Shown: positions 16,895 to 25,904, numbered from the stretch's first letter. The stretch is 64,000 nt of DNA from Nocardioides aquaticus (GCF_018459925.1 NZ_CP075371.1:3968001-4032000), one strand, 5' to 3'. Notes: a model not told the origin generated them from the sequence alone. Translations and numbers: made by a program.

Positions 16895-18726
16895 TGCTGA
16901 ATCCCGAGAACCGACACCTGCTGACCGACGCGCTGCGGCCACCTAGCGGTTTCACCGTCGACGTCGCCCTCGCGACGACGTACACGCTGGACCTGCACTC
17001 GTTGCTACTGGCGCCCCTGGCGATGGCGGCCTACGACCACACGTCAGCGGAGACCCCCGATGCCGCGACCCCGGTCGCCCTCCTCGAGTCGATCCGACGC
17101 CACGCAGAGCACACCACCGTCCTGTGTCAGGCCGCCGGGATCCACGTACCAGGGACCTACCACCGGCTTGCGGCCTTCGCCGAGGGCATGGTCGCCGAGG
17201 TCGTACCCCCGACGGGTGGCACCTTCCATCCCAAGATCTGGGTCATCAGGTTCATCGACGTCGACGGCACTCGACGCCATCGTTTTGCCTGCCTGAGCAG
17301 GAACCTCACCGGCGACCGCTCCTGGGACACCGTGCTGGTCTGCGAGGAGGACCCCGCCACCGAGGCGCAGCTCGACCCTCAGCCCGTCGCCACCTTCGTG
17401 CGCGAGCTGCTCGGTTCGCTCGTACGGCCTCTTTCGCCGGAGCGTCAGGCACAGGTGCTCGACCTGTGCGACAGCCTCGCTGGCGCACCCCTGGCGGTCC
17501 CGTCGCCCTTCACCGCAGCCCGGGCCGTGCCGCTTGGCACCCCGTCAGGCGACAGCTGGCCTCTGCCGGAGCGTGCCTCGCGCCTGGCCGTGATCTCACC
17601 CTTCCTTGAGTCGTCCGCTCTCGGGCGACTCCCTAAGACAGACGGCCGCAGCATCCTCCTCTCCCGTACGGAGACCTTCGAACGGGTCGGTCGCGACGCG
17701 TGTGGCGACGCCGAGACGCTCGTGCTCCAGGCGATGGCCGACGTCGTGTCAGCCGAGGAGGACCCTGCGGATGCGGTGAACACAGACCGCGCGACAAGCG
17801 GGCCGCCTCCCCGCGGTCTCCACGCCAAGGTGTTCGCGTGGGAGGAAGGCCGCACGAGCCACCTCCTCACCGGGTCAGCCAACTGCACTGCTGCAGCGTT
17901 CGGCGCCAACATCGAGATGTCGGTGTTGCTGAGCGGGTCGAAGGCCGTCTGCGGGATCGATGCCGTACTCGGTGATGCCAAGACCGGACTGCTCGCGCTC
18001 ACCCAGCCGCACGAGATCGTCGAGGCGGACGGGGTGGAGGACTCGACTTACGTCGTCGAACGTCGCATCGAGCAGTGGCACGCGGCCCTCGCCTCGAGGT
18101 GTCCGACACTGTCCGCGGAGACGACTGGCGACGACTTCTGTCTGAAGCTCGACGTCAATCTCCCCGCGGACCCGCACGGTCTCGCCAAGTCGACCACCGT
18201 GCGGCCGGTGGCTTCGAAGAACTCGCCCGCGCGACCATTGGGCTCGGACCTCAGCTGGCGGAACGTCAGCTTGCACGGCCTGAGTCCCTATCTCGTGGTC
18301 AGCACCACGGCGGGCGTCGACGGCTTTCCGCTCGTCCGGGAGTGCGTCATCCTCTGCGAGATGGTGGGGGCGCCAGGGGACCGTCTCCGTCGCCTGTTGC
18401 GCGACCTGCTGTCGCGTCAGCAGGACGTACTGCGCTACTTGGCACTTTTGCTGGGCGATGTCGGAGCCTCCGACCTGCTCGACCGGCTGCTTGCCGACGA
18501 CGACCCGGATGATCCGGACGACCAGGCGGATGGTGGCTTCAGGCCGGGATTCCACGACCTCGTGCTGCTCGAGCCGCTGGTCAAGGCCGCGGCGCGCAAC
18601 GACGACGCGCTCGTGCGCGCACACCGACTTCTCGACGACCTCCGCGACTCGGAGGGCAACCTCACCCAGCTCGACGAAGACTTCCTGCACCTGTGGCAGG
18701 TCGTATGGGAGGCAGCTCAGCGATGA
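16894..18726 (+). CDS. Phospholipase-D-like (HKD) nuclease-family protein
   Basis: 610 aa. Two HxK elements mark a PLD-type fold: GTFHPKIWVIRF near 108, followed by ACLSRNLTGDRSWD, and GLHAKVFAW near 308, followed by LLTGSANCTAAAFGANIE. The second matches the HxK...GSxN pattern of PLD/DrmC-like nucleases; the first pairs its HxK with SRNLT. The C-terminal ~200 residues are acidic and helical and have no named domain. PLD-fold nucleases cut DNA or RNA in several defence systems. The gene shares one base with DUF6361 and overlaps the helicase start (ATGA), so the stoichiometry is probably coupled. Confidence 0.75.
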   Translation: MLNPENRHLLTDALRPPSGFTVDVALATTYTLDLHSLLLAPLAMAAYDHTSAETPDAATPVALLESIRRHAEHTTVLCQAAGIHVPGTYHRLAAFAEGMVAEVVPPTGGTFHPKIWVIRFIDVDGTRRHRFACLSRNLTGDRSWDTVLVCEEDPATEAQLDPQPVATFVRELLGSLVRPLSPERQAQVLDLCDSLAGAPLAVPSPFTAARAVPLGTPSGDSWPLPERASRLAVISPFLESSALGRLPKTDGRSILLSRTETFERVGRDACGDAETLVLQAMADVVSAEEDPADAVNTDRATSGPPPRGLHAKVFAWEEGRTSHLLTGSANCTAAAFGANIEMSVLLSGSKAVCGIDAVLGDAKTGLLALTQPHEIVEADGVEDSTYVVERRIEQWHAALASRCPTLSAETTGDDFCLKLDVNLPADPHGLAKSTTVRPVASKNSPARPLGSDLSWRNVSLHGLSPYLVVSTTAGVDGFPLVRECVILCEMVGAPGDRLRRLLRDLLSRQQDVLRYLALLLGDVGASDLLDRLLADDDPDDPDDQADGGFRPGFHDLVLLEPLVKAAARNDDALVRAHRLLDDLRDSEGNLTQLDEDFLHLWQVVWEAAQR

Positions 18727-21700
18727 CGAATAAGTCCGATGGCCCGACGTCCGAGCAGTCGGGCCGGCCCGACGTGGAACACGAGCTGCGCCAGCTCAAG
18801 GACTTCCAGCGGCGCACCGTCGATCTTGTGCACGATCGCCTCTGGAGCACAGAGGACCCGACTCGACGTTTCCTCGTCGCTGACGAGGTCGGCCTCGGCA
18901 AAACGCTGGTAGCCCGCGGCGTCATCGCCAAGACCATCGACCACCTCTGGGATTCGGTCCCCCGCATCGACGTTGTCTACATCTGCTCGAACTCCCAGAT
19001 TGCCCGCCAGAATCTTCCGAAGCTACGCGTCGGCGGCGATGTCGAACGCCACCACGCTGACCGGCTCACCATGCTCGCCACCGAGCTGCGTCACCTCGAA
19101 GGACGCAAGCTCAACTTCGTCTCTTTCACCCCAGGCACTTCCTTCAACCTGCGCAGCAATGGCGGGAAGGTCGAAGAGCGAGTCCTGCTCTACTGGTTGC
19201 TCAAACTGACCTGGAGCTCCGAGGTACGCCCGGGGCCCTGGATGAACTTCTTCCGCGGCCGCGTGCGAGTCGAGACCTTCCGCCGTCGAGTCGACGAGTT
19301 CGACCCGTCCCACCTCTCGGCTGACCTCGCGCGGGACTTCGCCGAGAGTCTGCAGACCCCCGGGTTGGAAGGACGCGCGCTCATCGACGACGTCCGCGAG
19401 TGCGTCCAGCGGTACCGCAACGCCGGCGGGCGCGTGTCGTCCCAGCTCAGTTCGGACCGTTACTGGGTGATGGGGAAGTTGCGCAGGATGCTCGCTCGTG
19501 CCGCTGTCAAGCGCCTCGAGCCCGACCTCGTGATCCTCGACGAGTTCCAGCGCTTCAAGGACCTGATGGCAGACGAAGGGGAAGGCGCCGAGCTGGCGCG
19601 GGAGCTCTTCGACCACGGTGACGCTCGGCTTCTCCTCCTCAGCGCTACTCCGTTCAAGATGTACACGCTGCCCGACGAGCCCGAGGGCGACGACCACTAC
19701 CGCGACTTCGTCGACACCGTGGGCTTCCTGGCCGGCAGCGACCGGGCCGCAGCCGTTCAACAGCACCTCGCCGACCTCCGCACTGGGCTGTATGCGGATG
19801 ACGGCGACAAGGCTAAAGCCGCGCGGGACCTTGCCCAGACCGAGCTGCGTCGCGTCATGTCACGCACCGAGCGGTTGGCTACCACGCCCGACCGTGACGG
19901 CTTCGTCGTCCCGCACGAGCTGCCGGAGACCTCGCTCCGCGCAGACGACGTCCGCGACTACGCACGTGTCAGCGCTGTGTCCAAGGCGGTTGGGGGCCAG
20001 GAACCGTTGGAATACTGGCGGTCCGCGCCGTTCGTGCTGGAGCTCATGGAGGGCTATCAGATCAAGCAGAAGCTGCTGACCCACGCATCCGACGACCCTG
20101 CTCTGGTCGATGCGGTCGACCGTGACGGCGGGTCCAGACTGCGCTGGTCGGACATCGTGCGCTACGCACCGCTCGAGCCGGGAAACGCGAAGATGCGGGG
20201 GCTGATGGCCGACGTACTCGACCGCGGAGCCTGGCAACTGGCGTGGATCCCCCCGTCCCTGTCCTACTACGACCTCGATGGGCCCTACGCCGACTCTCGG
20301 CTCTGCGACTTCACAAAGCGGCTGGTCTTCTCTTCCTGGGCTGTCGCCCCGAAGGCAATTGGCACAGTCCTGAGCTATGAGGCCGAGCGACGGATCAACG
20401 AGGTCGCCGCGACCTCGAGCCGATCAGCGAGCCTCAACCGGTATGACGGACCCCGGGCAACCGGATTGCTGAACTTCCAACAGTCCGAGGGGCGACTCAC
20501 CGGCATGCCAGTGCTGAGTCTCCTCTATCCCTCGGTTGCCCTGGCAGAGGCCGGCGACCCGGTCACTGTCGCTCGCAACCTCGGCGCCACCTTTCCCCTG
20601 TCCTGGGAAGACATGGAGCGTGTCGTCCGAACCCGCGTCAGGGGCCTCCTGGACACCCTTCCGAGAGGTCCGTCGGGAGGCATGAGAGAGGACGCCGACT
20701 GGTACTGGGCAGCGGGGGCGCTCTTGGACCGAAGTCGTGGGCTCGACCGGATCGCCACCTTGCCCTACGGCTCGTCCGATGACGAGCCGGACGACCGCCG
20801 ACGGTTCGTCGACCACCTAGCCGAGGCTCGAGCGCTCGATGCCACGCAACTCGGACGCCGCCCTGAGGACCTCGAGGACGTCCTCGTCCTCCTGGCGGTC
20901 GGAGGTCCCGGTATCGCCGCACTGCGTGCCCTGTCGCGGGTCTCGGGTGGAGAGTCGGTCATCTCCACCCAGGGCACACGCGACGGGGCCTCCCGGATGG
21001 CGTGGTCGCTGCGCAACCTCTTCAACAAACCCGAGCTCATGGGGATCATCCGTGGTGCTGGCCGCGATGCGTACTGGCAAGACGTCCTCGTTCACTGCGT
21101 CCATGGGGGCCTCCAGGGCGTCCTCGACGAGTACGTCTACCTACTCGACCAAGCCGTCGGCCGTGACGACCCGACCGACAAGGCGTCCGCAATCGCACGC
21201 CGCTTCGACGAGGCAACATCGCTGCGCACGGCGACCCAGACATTCACCGACGTGTCCACCGCCGATGGCCAGGTCAAACTCGAGTCCCATCGCACGCGCA
21301 CCCACCTTGCCGTGCGGTTCGGCCGCGGCGTCGCCGAGGACGACAAGAGCGTCATGCGCGAGGGGCAAGTGCGCGAAGCGTTCAACTCACCGTTCTGGCC
21401 CTTCGTGCTGGCCTCGACTTCCGTGGGTCAGGAAGGCTTGGACTTCCACCACTACAGCCATGCCGTAGTCCATTGGAACCTGCCATCTAATCCAGTCGAC
21501 CTGGAGCAACGCGAGGGGCGCGTGCATCGCTACCAGGGCCACGCCGTGCGGAAGGACGTCGCAGCCAGCTACCACGACCATCCCGCCGTCGTGAACGCGG
21601 ACAACCCGTGGGCCTGCATGTTCGAGCTCGCGCTCGACGAACGCAAGGCTGGACTCAGCGACATCTACCCGTCATGGGTCCCACCCATGGACAAGGGCTC

Positions 21701-21893
21701 GGCACGCATAGAGCGCTACGTGCCGGCGCTCCCCCTGAGCCGTGAGAGCCACGCGCTCCAGCGGCTGCTGCGCACGGTCGGGGCCTACCGCATGGTGCTC
21801 GGCCAGCCACGTCAGGAAGACCTGTTGAGATACCTCGGCGAGCGGGCGCACGACTTGACGGGGTTACAGATCGACCTGGAGCCTGGCCGCTGA
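18723..21893 (+). CDS. SNF2/DEAD-type superfamily II helicase
   Basis: 1056 aa from the ATG at 18723, which overlaps the previous stop. Motif I VADEVGLGKTLVARG lies near 50, motif II LVILDEFQRFKD near 270 (DEFQ replaces the usual DExH), motif III LLLSATPFKMYT near 303. In the C-terminal RecA lobe are STSVGQEGLDFHHY and the arginine-finger motif EQREGRVHRYQGH near 925. A ~350-residue region between the lobes is poorly conserved. The protein is probably the DNA-translocating motor that drives the PLD and GIY-YIG components. A DrmD-like fossil lies 3.4 kb downstream, but this helicase does not resemble DrmD at its N-terminus. Confidence 0.8.
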   Translation: MTNKSDGPTSEQSGRPDVEHELRQLKDFQRRTVDLVHDRLWSTEDPTRRFLVADEVGLGKTLVARGVIAKTIDHLWDSVPRIDVVYICSNSQIARQNLPKLRVGGDVERHHADRLTMLATELRHLEGRKLNFVSFTPGTSFNLRSNGGKVEERVLLYWLLKLTWSSEVRPGPWMNFFRGRVRVETFRRRVDEFDPSHLSADLARDFAESLQTPGLEGRALIDDVRECVQRYRNAGGRVSSQLSSDRYWVMGKLRRMLARAAVKRLEPDLVILDEFQRFKDLMADEGEGAELARELFDHGDARLLLLSATPFKMYTLPDEPEGDDHYRDFVDTVGFLAGSDRAAAVQQHLADLRTGLYADDGDKAKAARDLAQTELRRVMSRTERLATTPDRDGFVVPHELPETSLRADDVRDYARVSAVSKAVGGQEPLEYWRSAPFVLELMEGYQIKQKLLTHASDDPALVDAVDRDGGSRLRWSDIVRYAPLEPGNAKMRGLMADVLDRGAWQLAWIPPSLSYYDLDGPYADSRLCDFTKRLVFSSWAVAPKAIGTVLSYEAERRINEVAATSSRSASLNRYDGPRATGLLNFQQSEGRLTGMPVLSLLYPSVALAEAGDPVTVARNLGATFPLSWEDMERVVRTRVRGLLDTLPRGPSGGMREDADWYWAAGALLDRSRGLDRIATLPYGSSDDEPDDRRRFVDHLAEARALDATQLGRRPEDLEDVLVLLAVGGPGIAALRALSRVSGGESVISTQGTRDGASRMAWSLRNLFNKPELMGIIRGAGRDAYWQDVLVHCVHGGLQGVLDEYVYLLDQAVGRDDPTDKASAIARRFDEATSLRTATQTFTDVSTADGQVKLESHRTRTHLAVRFGRGVAEDDKSVMREGQVREAFNSPFWPFVLASTSVGQEGLDFHHYSHAVVHWNLPSNPVDLEQREGRVHRYQGHAVRKDVAASYHDHPAVVNADNPWACMFELALDERKAGLSDIYPSWVPPMDKGSARIERYVPALPLSRESHALQRLLRTVGAYRMVLGQPRQEDLLRYLGERAHDLTGLQIDLEPGR

Positions 21894-22041
21894 AGATCTA
21901 GCGACTTGCTCTCTAGTTCCCGGCACATCTAGGGCTGTCGCGGCCAGGTGCTCGTGGACCGACTTATCAGTTGTTGGGCAGGGGCTGAGCAACGCCGAGC
22001 ACGGCCGAGAACGAGTGTGAGGTCAAGGGGGATCCGGCGAA

Positions 22042-22047
22042 TAAGAT
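22042..22047 (+). promoter_or_regulatory. Candidate -10 box of the HNH gene
   Basis: TAAGAT matches TAnnnT and lies 12 bases before the ATG at 22060. TGGAG between them could serve as a weak ribosome site. No clear -35 element was seen. Confidence 0.25.
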
Positions 22048-22059
22048 CCTGGAGATGTC

Positions 22060-22974
22060 ATGCTGGAGATCGTGGTGGATCTGCCCTTGGAATTCTCGAA
22101 GCGCGAGGCCTTGATGCACGCGCTCGCGACGGAGTTCGCGCAGAATGCGGTTCTGACGAGCAAGTGGCTCGGGCGAGTCGATTTCGGATTTGGTCCTGAG
22201 CGCGTCAAGGACGTAGGCAAGGGAATCTGGAATCCGTCGGCCTACGTCGGCACACTCACGATCGTCAGCGACCCCGACAGCGAGTACGACGACGGCGATC
22301 ATGGCGACTCGCTGTACCGCTACTCTTATGAGAAGCGGCCGGCGGGCCAGGACCCGCTAGGCGGATCCAACATCAAACTTCGCCAAGCAATGCGCCTGGG
22401 TCTACCCATTGTGATGCTCCGCAAGATCTCCGACGGTCGGTTCGTTCCTGTCATGCCGGTCTATGTCGTGAAGGAGGAACCCGAGCATCGTCGATTCCTT
22501 CTGGCTCTCGACGAGAGTCTCCGTTTCCTTCCCGACCCTGCTCATCTCACCGAGGACCAGCGTCGCTACGTCGAGCGGGTCGTTCGCCAGCGCATGCATC
22601 AGCCGGAGTTCAGATCGCGCGTGCTGGGCGCTTACGAGCTGAAGTGCTCGGTGTGTGACCTCAAGAAGACCCCCCTCCTCGACGCCGCGCACATCACGGC
22701 CGACGCGGCGGTCGAGGGCCTGCCTGTGGTCACCAACGGTCTTGCTCTGTGCAAGATCCACCACGCTGCCTACGACGAGAACATTCTCGGGGTCTCACCC
22801 GACTACGTCGTGCACATCAACGATGCTGTGCTCGCTGAAGTCGATGGCCCGATGCTGAAGTACGGCCTGCAGCAGATGGACAAGGGAGCGCTTTGGGTGC
22901 CGCGACGGGTCGAACATCGCCCCGACAAGGACCGCCTCGCCGATCGATTCGAAGCCTTTAAGAGCGCTGGTTGA
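22060..22974 (+). CDS. HNH endonuclease with N-terminal sensor-like domain
   Basis: 304 aa. The N-terminal ~170 residues contain GIWNPSAYVGTLTIVSD, SLYRYSYEKRPAGQDPLGGSNIKLRQAM and PVMPVYVV. The same pattern precedes HNH domains in predicted modification-dependent enzymes, where it reads DNA modification; SRA-like or SBD-like binding is possible but unproven here. The C-terminal HNH nuclease has CSVCDLKKTPLLDAAHI near 196 and NGLALCKIHHAAYDENILGV near 227, giving the paired Cys, His and Asn/Asp positions. It stands alone between the helicase cassette and the retron. A role as a type IV-like restriction enzyme is likely. Confidence 0.75.
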   Translation: MLEIVVDLPLEFSKREALMHALATEFAQNAVLTSKWLGRVDFGFGPERVKDVGKGIWNPSAYVGTLTIVSDPDSEYDDGDHGDSLYRYSYEKRPAGQDPLGGSNIKLRQAMRLGLPIVMLRKISDGRFVPVMPVYVVKEEPEHRRFLLALDESLRFLPDPAHLTEDQRRYVERVVRQRMHQPEFRSRVLGAYELKCSVCDLKKTPLLDAAHITADAAVEGLPVVTNGLALCKIHHAAYDENILGVSPDYVVHINDAVLAEVDGPMLKYGLQQMDKGALWVPRRVEHRPDKDRLADRFEAFKSAG

Positions 22975-23248
22975 CCACACGAGGCGCCGTTCTGGTCTCT
23001 CGGCCAGAGGCCTAGGGGCTCCAACCGCCGGTCATTGATCCCACCGCTGCAGACATCGCCTCGGGTCCTGGACCTATCGGCGCAGTGACATCGGCTCGCG
23101 AGTAGGCGAAGAGTCTGATTCATCACCGGGGCGGTGCTAACTTTCGATCCGGCGGCCGGGAGGCCTCAGGAACCCATCCGTGTAGATGGGGCCGACCTCG
23201 GGTTCCGGGGATGCTCTCGCCATCGCGAGAGCAGGAGGGAACCGAGCA
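22975..23248 (+). ncRNA. Putative retron msr-msd region
   Basis: This 274-bp non-coding stretch directly precedes the reverse transcriptase, the usual place of retron msr-msd RNA. It holds a chain of short perfect hairpins: GGTCC-T-GGACC (23064-23074), CACCG-GGG-CGGTG (23124-23136), CCCATC-n6-GATGGG (23173-23190), which can also pair further out as GGAACCC/GGGTTCC, and GCTCTCGC-CATC-GCGAGAGC (23213-23232). I could not identify the outer a1/a2 repeats or the branching G with certainty, so the limits are only the gene-free interval. Confidence 0.45.
23213..23232 (+). promoter_or_regulatory. Eight-base-pair hairpin just before the RT ribosome site
   Basis: GCTCTCGC and GCGAGAGC pair perfectly around CATC and end directly before AGGAGG (23233-23238). 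It could be the 3' stem of the retron RNA, an RNA-processing site, or a structure affecting RT translation. Confidence 0.4.
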
Positions 23249-24586
23249 ATGGCGGTAGTGCACATCAGCAATCAAGGTGGGGCCTCCCGGCGGCCGACAC
23301 CCACCGCATTTGTCCAGCAAGTAGCCCGCCGCGTCGACGTCCCGGTCACTTACGCCAGGGACGTGCTCACGCGGTCGATCTTTCCCTACCGCAGGGTCGA
23401 GGTCCGCAAACGCACTGGCGGCCAGCGGATCCTCCACAGCCCGGAGCTACCGCTGATGAGGATGCAGCGATTGTTACTCGACGACCTCCTGCCGTCCGCG
23501 CCCACTCACGCGAGCAGCTACGGCTACGTCCCCGGCGCATCGGTGCTGGATTGTGCAAGCGTGCACCTTCGCAGCCACACGGTGGTGCGGATCGACATCG
23601 CTGACTTCTTCTCCTCGATCACCGAGCGGCACATTTTCCGGGCACTGTCGACAACCGGATGGCCCTCTCACATCGGCGGACCTGTGGCAGGCGCGCGAAC
23701 GAGCCACGTCGGTCCGAGGATGAGCCGCTTGCTTGCGTACGAACTCGCGGTCCTCACAACGGTGAGCCCCCCAGGGTCTGCCACGTGGCCGAACCGCGGC
23801 ACGGGGTCGCGAGTGATCGACGAGGACAGCGCGATTCCGCGGGCCCATCCGTACTCCGGCCAGACCGAGGGATTCCTCCCCCAGGGCTCGCCAACGAGCG
23901 GAGCACTCTCCAACCTGGTGATGCGGCCGATCGACGACCTCGTCCACGACGTCGCGCGCAGAATGCACCTCAGGTTCAGTCGGTACTCGGACGACCTCTT
24001 CTTCTCCTCCACGCGTCCGATAACGCCGGACACTGTCGCCCGACTCGTTCACGAGGTCCGCGCGGCGCTCCAGATCATCGGGTTGCATGTCAACGACAGC
24101 AAGACACGTGTCGCTCGGCCGGGGTCTCGTCGAACTGTGTTGGGCGTCCTGGTGGACCAGAGCGCCCCCCGTGTGGGGCGGGACGTCCACCGCCGGATCG
24201 ACATGCACCTCCACGGCAGCCGCCGGTTCGGCATCGATGAACATGCGGAGCATCGCGGCTTCATCGACCCTGAGGACTTCCGTTCGCACATGCAGGGGCT
24301 GATCTCGTGGATCCAGATCGTCGAGCCGGGTCGTGGTCACCGCTATGCCGAGGACTGGGCGCGCGCCATCCGCCATTCTCGCCTCTACGCATCCCCCGAC
24401 CTCGCCCTGGGAGAATCGATCGCCGCCCTCAGCCCAGTGAACCCGCCGACTGAATCCGCCGCGAAACAGTCGATCGATGACCTCATCGTGGCTGGCGTTC
24501 GTTATCGATCGACAGTCGAATACTTGGAGTTGCTCCGCTTTATCGAGCGCTTTCACCACTATGCCCCTTCAACGCGATGCTCGTGA
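23249..24586 (+). CDS. Retron-type reverse transcriptase
   Basis: 445 aa. Start chosen at the ATG ten bases after AGGAGG. The retron RT motifs are in order: RKRTGGQRILHSPE near 55, YGYVPGASVLDCA, VVRIDIADFFSSI near 113 (first catalytic Asp), GFLPQGSPTSGALSNLV near 208, and FSRYSDDLFFSS near 243, with YSDD in place of YADD. After it come GLHVNDSKTRVARPGSRRTVLGVLV, the retron-style motif that precedes the thumb. A ~60-residue insertion between the DIADFF motif and the QGSP motif is unusual. The enzyme would make msDNA from the upstream RNA. It overlaps the metallopeptidase by ten bases, which marks that protein as the probable effector. Confidence 0.88.
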   Translation: MAVVHISNQGGASRRPTPTAFVQQVARRVDVPVTYARDVLTRSIFPYRRVEVRKRTGGQRILHSPELPLMRMQRLLLDDLLPSAPTHASSYGYVPGASVLDCASVHLRSHTVVRIDIADFFSSITERHIFRALSTTGWPSHIGGPVAGARTSHVGPRMSRLLAYELAVLTTVSPPGSATWPNRGTGSRVIDEDSAIPRAHPYSGQTEGFLPQGSPTSGALSNLVMRPIDDLVHDVARRMHLRFSRYSDDLFFSSTRPITPDTVARLVHEVRAALQIIGLHVNDSKTRVARPGSRRTVLGVLVDQSAPRVGRDVHRRIDMHLHGSRRFGIDEHAEHRGFIDPEDFRSHMQGLISWIQIVEPGRGHRYAEDWARAIRHSRLYASPDLALGESIAALSPVNPPTESAAKQSIDDLIVAGVRYRSTVEYLELLRFIERFHHYAPSTRCS

Positions 24587-25335
24587 ACCTGCAGAGACCG
24601 GGCGCCCGCTACGTCCTTACGCGATCTGATTGGCGTTCGCAGTACAAGCGGGTTCTCGCTCCGGGGGCACAATCCCTGGTGATCCTCCAGCCGCGAGGGC
24701 CCTACATGGTTGTTTATGACGTCGGCGATACCGAACCCATGCCGGGCGCACCACGCCTACCGCGAGAGGTGACCGATCCACTGGCGGCGCGGACACCGTC
24801 GACGCCCCGGGCTGTCGCCGACATCTGGAGCCGGACCATCGACAATGCCATCCGCGATGGAATCCGGGTGTCGATGGTGGACACCGCCGCTGGAGCAGCC
24901 GGTCAGGCGTACCGCAACAGGGGCCGAGGGCAGCTGGAGCGACCAGGATCGCGAAAGCAGCCCCGAGAGTATTTCGAGCTGCGCATCGAGGTCGAGGTCA
25001 ACCGGAACCTGACTGCTCTCGACCGCTATCTGACATTGGTACACGAGCTGGCCCACGTCTATTGCGGGCACCTCGGCGCCCTCTCGGACGAGCCGTGGCC
25101 TGACCGCGAGAAGGGGAGTGAGGCTCGAGACGAAATCGAAGCCGAGTCGATTGCCTACGCGGTGGTGTCCCGGCTGGGCCAGCAGATCGAGATGGGCGAC
25201 TACATTCTCGAGTACGCACAGACAACAGAGTCGGTTCCGGCCGACGTCGAACTGCGCATGGTTGCGAGGGTCACGGGTGACATCGAAGCCATGGGTAAAG
25301 CGCGGTTGCCCTCACGGCCCTACGCTAACCGGTAA
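24577..25335 (+). CDS. ImmA/IrrE-like HExxH metallopeptidase, probable retron effector
   Basis: 252 aa. The zinc motif VHELAHVYCGHLG lies near 153, with a downstream Glu-rich helix EIEAESIAYAVVSRLG supplying the third ligand, as in ImmA/IrrE and ArdC-like zincins. The N-terminal 80 residues carry no recognised domain. Its start overlaps the RT gene by ten bases, so the two are translationally coupled. In retrons the neighbouring gene is normally the toxic effector released when msDNA is disturbed; a peptidase could cleave a host target or an inhibitor. I cannot assign this pair to a named retron type. Confidence 0.75.
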   Translation: MLVNLQRPGARYVLTRSDWRSQYKRVLAPGAQSLVILQPRGPYMVVYDVGDTEPMPGAPRLPREVTDPLAARTPSTPRAVADIWSRTIDNAIRDGIRVSMVDTAAGAAGQAYRNRGRGQLERPGSRKQPREYFELRIEVEVNRNLTALDRYLTLVHELAHVYCGHLGALSDEPWPDREKGSEARDEIEAESIAYAVVSRLGQQIEMGDYILEYAQTTESVPADVELRMVARVTGDIEAMGKARLPSRPYANR

Positions 25336-25765
25336 CGGCGCACGAACGGGCCCGGCTCAGCGGAGTGAGCTGGTAGGGCTCGACATTGGCACCACTGCGG
25401 AAGGGCGCCTGCACGGTTCCGTCGTCCGCGCCGGTGATAGCACCCCAGCGCAACGCGTCAACGAACGCCGCGAGCCTGTTGGGGTCGTCAAAGCGTGAAG
25501 GCTCGATCTCGTCCGGAAGCCCGCGATGGGCGAGGGCGCTGCGGCCCAGCTCGAGCTCCCACACGACGCGGAGCTCCTGCCCGAGCCGATCCTCCTGCAC
25601 GGACTGGAGCGTGACCGCGTGTTGAAGCTGCGCGGTGGCGTCGTCTGCAGTGCTGCGTCCTAGCCCTTGCTGCTGCACATCGACGACCGCCCAGTTGGCT
25701 CCACGCACGGTCACGATCTGACCGACATCGGGTACAGCGCTTGGTGGACTCACAACGGTTGGCAC
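25325..25765 (-). pseudogene. Truncated DrmD-like (DISARM helicase) N-terminal fragment
   Basis: 146 codons from a GTG at 25765 encode GQIVTVRGANWAVVDV, VTLQSVQEDRLGQELRVVWELE, RLAAFVDALRWGAIT and QAPFRSGANVEPYQLTPL. These are the opening segments of DISARM DrmD-type SNF2 helicases, where a Walker A segment should follow within ~20 residues. Here the frame ends as SRARSCAVTG and the ATPase domain is absent; the retron metallopeptidase gene overlaps the end on the other strand by 11 bases. The remnant shows that a DISARM-like locus once stood here and was cut by the insertion or exchange that placed the retron. AGGAGG near 25820 serves another short frame, so it may not be translated. Confidence 0.65.
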
Positions 25766-25881
25766 ACCGGCGACCCTAACGAGTCCCCGACATCATCTGG
25801 CCACTTCACGGATACCTCCTGCTGGCGGCATGACTTGCGAACTAGCGGAGCCCCGCTACCCACAGGCACGCCTGCGAGGAG

Positions 25882-25901
25882 TGTAGGACGACAGTCGGAT
25901 G
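25882..25901 (+). repeat. Left terminal repeat, copy 1
   Basis: TGTAGGACGACAGTCGGATG. It is preceded by GGAG. Its first 14 bases are the exact inverse of 38186-38199. Confidence 0.5.
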
Positions 25902-25904
25902 TCA

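Noticed and set aside
18723..21893. SNF2-type helicase considered as DISARM DrmD or DrmA
   Set aside because: Its N-terminus lacks the DrmD opening segments, and no DUF1998 protein is nearby. Only the short fragment at 25325-25765 looks like DrmD.
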